Below are positions 7,371-12,807 of a DNA stretch of 12,807 nucleotides, piece after piece. The notes beneath the pieces are model-generated. The model was not told the DNA's origin. It ran no database searches and saw only the letters and a program-made list of their open reading frames with translations. Source of the stretch: Anaerolineales bacterium. Lineage in GTDB: Bacteria; Chloroflexota; Anaerolineae; Anaerolineales; DRMV01. How positions within the stretch are numbered: position 1 is the first letter of the stretch; every line of letters begins with the position of its first letter. The position numbers and the translations under genes are program-made. The stretch is taken from the NCBI GenBank assembly GCA_026991215.1, contig JALXBY010000296.1, positions 1-12,807 on the forward strand. Reading direction: 5' to 3'.

Positions 7371-8599
7371 GCAGACCGTCTACCCCCAAGTGGCGTCTGG
7401 AGACCCTGCCCATCCACGTGGGGGAAGGGGAGCACCCCCATCACGCCCACGTCGCGCCCATCTTCCAGACCTCCACCTTTGGCTTCCCCGATGTGGAGAC
7501 GGGCGCGGCCCTGTTCCGGGGTCAGGCCCAGGGGTACATCTACAGCCGGCTCAACAACCCCAACCACGAGCAACTGGCGGCCAAGATTGCGGCCCTGGAG
7601 GCCTACGACCTGGCGGCCGATGCCTCCGGGGAGCCGCCGGCCGAGGCCCGGGTGTTTGGCTCTGGCATGGCGGCCATTGCCGCGGCGGTGCTGGCCCGGG
7701 TCGGCGCCGGGGGCACGGTCATCACGCAGCAGGCCCTCTATGGGGGGACCTACGGCCTGTTCTTCAAGGTCCTGCCCCGGTTGGGCATCCGCATCGTCAC
7801 CGTGCCCGGCCACGACCTGGGGGCCTGGGAACAGGCCTTCCGCCAGCACCCCGAGGCCCGGCTGGCCTATGTGGAAACCCCGACCAACCCCACCATGGCC
7901 CTGGTGGACATCCGGGGCGTGGCCGAAATCGCCCATGCCCATGACGCCTGGGTTGTGGTAGATAACACCTTCGCCACGCCCTACTGCCAGCGGCCCCTGA
8001 GCCTGGGCGCGGACGTGGTGGTCCACAGCACGACCAAGTACCTTTCCGGCCACGGGTTCGTCATCGGCGGCGCGGTGGTCAGCCGGCACCGGGCGTACAT
8101 CCGGCAGGACGTGCAGCAGGTGCTCAAATCCCTGGGGGCCATGGCCAGCCCCTTCGACGCCTGGCTGACCGCCATGGGCATGAAGACCTTTGCCCTGCGG
8201 ATGGAACGGCACTGCGCCAACGCGATGCGCATCGCCCGGTATCTGGAAGGCCATCCCAAGGTGGCCCGGGTGTTCTACCCCGGCCTACCTTCCTTCCCGG
8301 ACCACGACCTGGCCCGCCGGCAGATGCACTGTTTCGGCGGCATGCTTTCCTTTGAATTGAAAGGCGGGTACGAGGCCGGTGTGCGCCTGCTCAACCGGGT
8401 CCGCCTGATGACCCTGGCCGTGAGCCTGGGCAACGTGGATACCCTGATTCAACACCCCGCGAGCATGACCCACGCCGGCGTGCCCAAAGCCGAGCGGGAG
8501 AAGATGGGCATCACCGACGGCCTGGTGCGGCTTTCCGTGGGCATCGAACACGTGGAGGACCTGATAGCCGACCTGGCGCAGGCGCTGGAAGGGGTGTGA
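7367..8599 (+). CDS. Cys/Met metabolism PLP-dependent enzyme, methionine gamma-lyase-like
   Basis: A 410-residue fold-type I PLP enzyme of the cystathionine gamma-synthase/lyase, methionine gamma-lyase and O-acetylhomoserine sulfhydrylase family. Visible residues: YSRLNNPN (Tyr59, Arg61), which holds PLP phosphate from the neighbouring subunit; Tyr125 in LYGGT; Asp199 in VVDNTFATP; Schiff-base Lys224 in HSTTKYLSGHG; and Arg388 in GLVRLSVG for the substrate carboxylate. The C-terminal SLGNVDTLIQHPASMTHA resembles methionine gamma-lyases. However, the Cys typical of those enzymes (YGCT) is Gly127 here, so cystathionine gamma-lyase or synthase remains possible. Residues about 82-95 (AADASGEPPAEA) look like an extra loop. 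A strong AAGGAGG (7351-7357) precedes the ATG, which overlaps the protease stop by 4 nt, suggesting coupled translation. Confidence 0.88.
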   Translation: MSRPSTPKWRLETLPIHVGEGEHPHHAHVAPIFQTSTFGFPDVETGAALFRGQAQGYIYSRLNNPNHEQLAAKIAALEAYDLAADASGEPPAEARVFGSGMAAIAAAVLARVGAGGTVITQQALYGGTYGLFFKVLPRLGIRIVTVPGHDLGAWEQAFRQHPEARLAYVETPTNPTMALVDIRGVAEIAHAHDAWVVVDNTFATPYCQRPLSLGADVVVHSTTKYLSGHGFVIGGAVVSRHRAYIRQDVQQVLKSLGAMASPFDAWLTAMGMKTFALRMERHCANAMRIARYLEGHPKVARVFYPGLPSFPDHDLARRQMHCFGGMLSFELKGGYEAGVRLLNRVRLMTLAVSLGNVDTLIQHPASMTHAGVPKAEREKMGITDGLVRLSVGIEHVEDLIADLAQALEGV

Positions 8600-8604
8600 G
8601 GCGC

Positions 8605-8674
8605 GGTCGGCAGTCCGCAGTGGGCGGTGCGCAGTCCGCGGTCCGCAGTCAGCAGGCGGCAGGCGGCCGTTGGC
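8605..8674 (+). repeat. Heptanucleotide array 3 (10 units) upstream of clpB
   Basis: Units are GGTCGGC, AGTCCGC, AGTGGGC, GGTGCGC, AGTCCGC, GGTCCGC, AGTCAGC, AGGCGGC, AGGCGGC and CGTTGGC. They keep exact 7-nt phase over 70 bp and decay toward the right. The array begins 5 nt after the stop of the PLP enzyme. The remaining 107 nt before clpB (8675-8781) show no convincing promoter, CIRCE element or riboswitch. Confidence 0.85.
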
Positions 8675-8781
8675 GGCCCGGGGCGCCGATACATTTCCAA
8701 TACCCCGTTAACTCCCGCCTTACGGCCGCCTGGCACACTTTGCCCGGACCATTCTGACAAATTCCCCCTGGAGGAGGCATC

Positions 8782-11388
<2,607 letters not shown>

Positions 11389-11389
11389 A

Positions 11390-11408
11390 GGGAGGGCAAT
11401 GCCCTCCC
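11390..11408 (+). repeat. Perfect palindromic hairpin just after clpB
   Basis: GGGAGGG and CCCTCCC arms enclose CAATG, starting 2 nt after the clpB stop; written linearly it is a 9-nt inverted repeat around one A. No T-tract follows, so it is not itself a classical terminator. It could protect the 3' end of the mRNA or be a small dispersed palindromic element. Confidence 0.6.
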
Positions 11409-11421
11409 CTACCCCCGTGGC

Positions 11422-11458
11422 AAAACGGGCAGCGTCCCCAGGGCGTTGCCCGTTTTTT
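11422..11458 (+). terminator. Intrinsic terminator of clpB
   Basis: Arms ACGGGCAGCG (11425-11434) and CGTTGCCCGT (11444-11453) form a 10-bp stem with one G-U pair and a 9-nt loop. Upstream A residues can pair with the start of a six-T run (11453-11458). It lies 34 nt past the clpB stop and is a textbook rho-independent terminator. Confidence 0.88.
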
Positions 11459-11466
11459 GTTACAAT
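11458..11466 (+). promoter_or_regulatory. Extended -10 promoter abutting the clpB terminator
   Basis: TGTTACAAT is a TG-n extended -10 (TACAAT, 5 of 6). Its first T is the last T of the terminator tract. No -35 is evident; that zone lies inside the terminator stem. It would drive the zinc-ribbon gene with a leader of about 80 nt. Confidence 0.45.
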
Positions 11467-11555
11467 ACCCTCCATCCGTTGGGGAAATCTGCATCTCCCT
11501 GGCCCCAGAGGCTGCATCCCATCGGCCCGTCACCCTTGCAGGCAGGAGCCGGACC

Positions 11556-11756
11556 ATGCCGCCCTTCGTCCGCACCCAATGCCCCCGCTGCCAACACGTC
11601 TTCCCCGTGGACCTGGCCCAACTGCAGCGAACGAGCGTCCCGGTTTATCGCGAGGGCAAGAAGGAGGACGAAGCACACCACGAGTACCGGGTGACCTGCC
11701 CCAAATGCGGGCACCCCTTCAAGTTCCCATGGCCGCCCCCGGCTTCCCAGGAGTGA
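11556..11756 (+). CDS. Small zinc-ribbon protein
   Basis: A 66-residue hypothetical protein with two CxxC knuckles, Cys9-x2-Cys12 (CPRC) and Cys48-x2-Cys51 (CPKCGHPF), separated by a polar, charged linker. This is the layout of a four-Cys zinc ribbon (zinc binding inferred). No membrane segment or enzyme domain is present. Partner and role are unknown; such proteins bind nucleic acids or proteins, or act as small regulators. The ATG is supported by AGGAG (11544-11548) at 7-nt spacing, and the frame upstream of it is only a clpB shadow. It is followed after 4 nt by the small membrane-protein gene, so the two are probably cotranscribed from the promoter at 11458-11466. Confidence 0.8.
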   Translation: MPPFVRTQCPRCQHVFPVDLAQLQRTSVPVYREGKKEDEAHHEYRVTCPKCGHPFKFPWPPPASQE

Positions 11757-11760
11757 CCCC

Positions 11761-12165
11761 ATGGCCGAAGGCCTGCCCTTTGCCCCGCCCCAGGAACTGA
11801 CCGAGGCCGACCGCCATCTGGAAGCCGTCATCCAGCGCCTCACGGCCGAGTCCATCCCCACTCTGGAGGCCCACGCCCGGCAGGTGGTGGCCCTGAGCAC
11901 CACTTTGTTGGCCGCGTTCTTCGGGCTGCTTTCCCTGGAGCAGTCGCCCTCTTTCCTGGCCCGGCCCCCGGTGCGGGCCCTGGCCGGCCTGACCTTGGTG
12001 GGCTTCTTCGCCGGTCGGCGGTCAGCGGTCAGCCGTCGGCAGTCCGCAGTCCGCGGTCAGCAGTCCGCGGTCGGCAGTCGGCGGGCAACAGCGGTAAACT
12101 GCAAAACAGGAGTGTGCCATGAGCATTCGCGTGATGTTGGTGGACGACCACGCTGTGGTCCGTGA
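11761..12165 (+). CDS. Small membrane protein with a repeat-derived C-terminus
   Basis: The frame is 134 codons. Residues 1-84 look like genuine protein: a polar helical N-terminus (about 11-40), a hydrophobic segment (about 42-59, VVALSTTLLAAFFGLLSL) and the start of a second (about 71-84, VRALAGLTLVGFFA). From residue 85 the sequence is translated heptad array 4 and reads SAVSRRQ, SAVRGQQ, SAVGSRR, a seven-residue period produced by a 7-nt repeat. It then runs out of frame into the response-regulator gene, overlapping it by 47 nt. The original C-terminus, including the end of the second membrane helix, seems to have been lost. AGGAG lies about 7 nt before the ATG, overlapping the end of the zinc-ribbon gene. 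I recognise no family. It may be a functional small protein with an acquired tail, or a decaying gene. Confidence 0.55.
   Translation: MAEGLPFAPPQELTEADRHLEAVIQRLTAESIPTLEAHARQVVALSTTLLAAFFGLLSLEQSPSFLARPPVRALAGLTLVGFFAGRRSAVSRRQSAVRGQQSAVGSRRATAVNCKTGVCHEHSRDVGGRPRCGP
12013..12082 (+). repeat. Heptanucleotide array 4 (10 units) inside a gene end
   Basis: Units are GGTCGGC, GGTCAGC, GGTCAGC, CGTCGGC, AGTCCGC, AGTCCGC, GGTCAGC, AGTCCGC, GGTCGGC and AGTCGGC, followed by a degenerate GGGCAAC. It is the best preserved of the four arrays. It lies 36 nt upstream of the response-regulator ATG and within the reading frame of the small membrane protein. Confidence 0.9.
12095..12100 (+). promoter_or_regulatory. 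Weak candidate -10 box for the response regulator
   Basis: TAAACT (4 of 6 to TATAAT) lies just right of array 4 and 18 nt before the ATG at 12119. It would give a leader of about 12 nt that still contains the AGGAG Shine-Dalgarno (12108-12112). No -35 is recognisable. The gene may instead be read from the upstream promoter at 11458. Confidence 0.25.
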
Positions 12166-12805
12166 GGGCCTGAAGGCCTGGCTGGAAGGGGAGCCGGATA
12201 TCCGCGTGGTCAGCGAGGCCGAAAGCGGAAGCCAGGCCCTGGAGGTCTTCAACCCGGCCCTGGTGGACGTGGTGGTGGTCGATGTGCGGCTGCCGGATAT
12301 GAGCGGCCTGGAACTCATCCGCCAGCTCCGGCGCCGGGCCCCCAACAAGGGGTACGTCATCCTCTCTTCCTATGCCAACGAGCCTTTGCTCAACCAGGCC
12401 CTGCAGCTGCGGGTCAACGCCTACGTGCTCAAAGAGGCCGGCAGCGACGAACTCATCCACGCGCTCCGGGCCGCGGCCCAGGGCGAGCATCTGCTGACCC
12501 GGGCGTCCATCCCCGCCATTCTGGCCCAGCACCGGCCATCCCAGTACAGCGAGGAGTTCCCCTTTGCCAGCCTGACGGCCCGGGAGATGGAAATCCTGGC
12601 CCTGATTGCCCAGGGGCTGACCAACCGGGAAATCAGCCGGCAACTCTTCCTCAGCGAGGGCACGGTGCGCAACTACATCAGCCACATCATGGCCAAACTG
12701 CGGTTGCGCAACCGGGTGGAACTGGCCGCGTACGCGCTCAAGCACAACATCTTCGACTGGGTGCCGCCCCTCTCCGAAGGCCCCGCCCAGGAGCAGCGGT
12801 CTTGA
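12119..12805 (+). CDS. NarL/LuxR-family response regulator
   Basis: A 228-residue two-component transcription factor. The receiver domain (1-120) has the acidic pair Asp9-Asp10, phosphoacceptor Asp55 in VVVVDVRLPDMSG, switch Ser83/84 in ILSSY, and Lys105 in YVLKEAG, all expected for phosphorylation. The C-terminal GerE-type helix-turn-helix (about 150-215) has LTAREMEILALIAQGLTNRE, then a recognition-helix stretch with SEGTVRNYISHIMAKL, most like DesR/LiaR-type regulators. A 13-residue tail (PPLSEGPAQEQRS) ends the protein. AGGAG lies 6 nt before the ATG. No cognate kinase is adjacent on the left; a partner may lie right of the window, which ends 2 nt after the stop. The 3' frame of the small membrane gene overlaps its first 47 nt. 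Confidence 0.95.
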   Translation: MSIRVMLVDDHAVVREGLKAWLEGEPDIRVVSEAESGSQALEVFNPALVDVVVVDVRLPDMSGLELIRQLRRRAPNKGYVILSSYANEPLLNQALQLRVNAYVLKEAGSDELIHALRAAAQGEHLLTRASIPAILAQHRPSQYSEEFPFASLTAREMEILALIAQGLTNREISRQLFLSEGTVRNYISHIMAKLRLRNRVELAAYALKHNIFDWVPPLSEGPAQEQRS

Positions 12806-12807
12806 AC

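Noticed and set aside
6030..8254. Long minus-strand frames across the LonC-like and PLP-enzyme genes
   Set aside because: Composition-driven shadows of two well-supported plus-strand genes; no motifs, overlap each other and lack ribosome sites.
8675..8781. CIRCE/HrcA operator upstream of clpB
   Set aside because: No TTAGCACTC-N9-GAGTGCTAA-like inverted repeat could be found.

Overview
The window is a GC-rich, densely coded stretch of bacterial chromosome. Protein style suggests a Chloroflexota (Anaerolineae-like) organism, possibly thermophilic. This placement rests on recalled resemblance of the LonC-like protease, the GT-C glycosyltransferase and the NarL-type regulator, not on a search. 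No rRNA, tRNA, CRISPR array, transposase or phage gene was seen. No stretch over 300 bases lacks a gene. The largest gaps are 4715-4934, 8600-8781, 2386-2567, 11389-11555 and 7-150.

Left part, minus strand (1-4714), read in transcription order: a soluble PAS-like/histidine kinase overlaps a NifS/IscS-type cysteine desulfurase by 4 nt. After a gap containing a perfect TATAAT box comes uracil phosphoribosyltransferase (upp). A multi-pass GT-C glycosyltransferase follows it by 12 nt. At the extreme left edge an ATG with a good Shine-Dalgarno and an extended -10 box marks the first codons of another minus-strand gene that leaves the window.

Right part, plus strand (4935-12805): a LonC-like protease whose Walker A and B motifs are both altered overlaps a Cys/Met-metabolism PLP enzyme (methionine gamma-lyase-like) by 4 nt. 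Next is a complete ClpB disaggregase with a clear intrinsic terminator. The terminator runs straight into an extended -10 promoter for a small zinc-ribbon protein and a small membrane protein. A NarL/LuxR-type response regulator ends the window. Themes are protein quality control (LonC-like, ClpB), sulfur/PLP chemistry (cysteine desulfurase, Met/Cys lyase) and two unlinked two-component parts.

The most unusual feature is a family of degenerate heptanucleotide tandem arrays, consensus RGTCNGC. There are four, at about 135-162, 4794-4863, 8605-8674 and 12013-12082; the last three each hold about ten units (70 bp). They sit at gene ends and between promoters. One supplies the stop codon of the glycosyltransferase. 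Another has replaced the 3' end of the small membrane-protein gene and pushed its frame into the response-regulator gene. I see no clear new defence or biosynthetic system. Apart from the repeats, the region looks like ordinary core genome.
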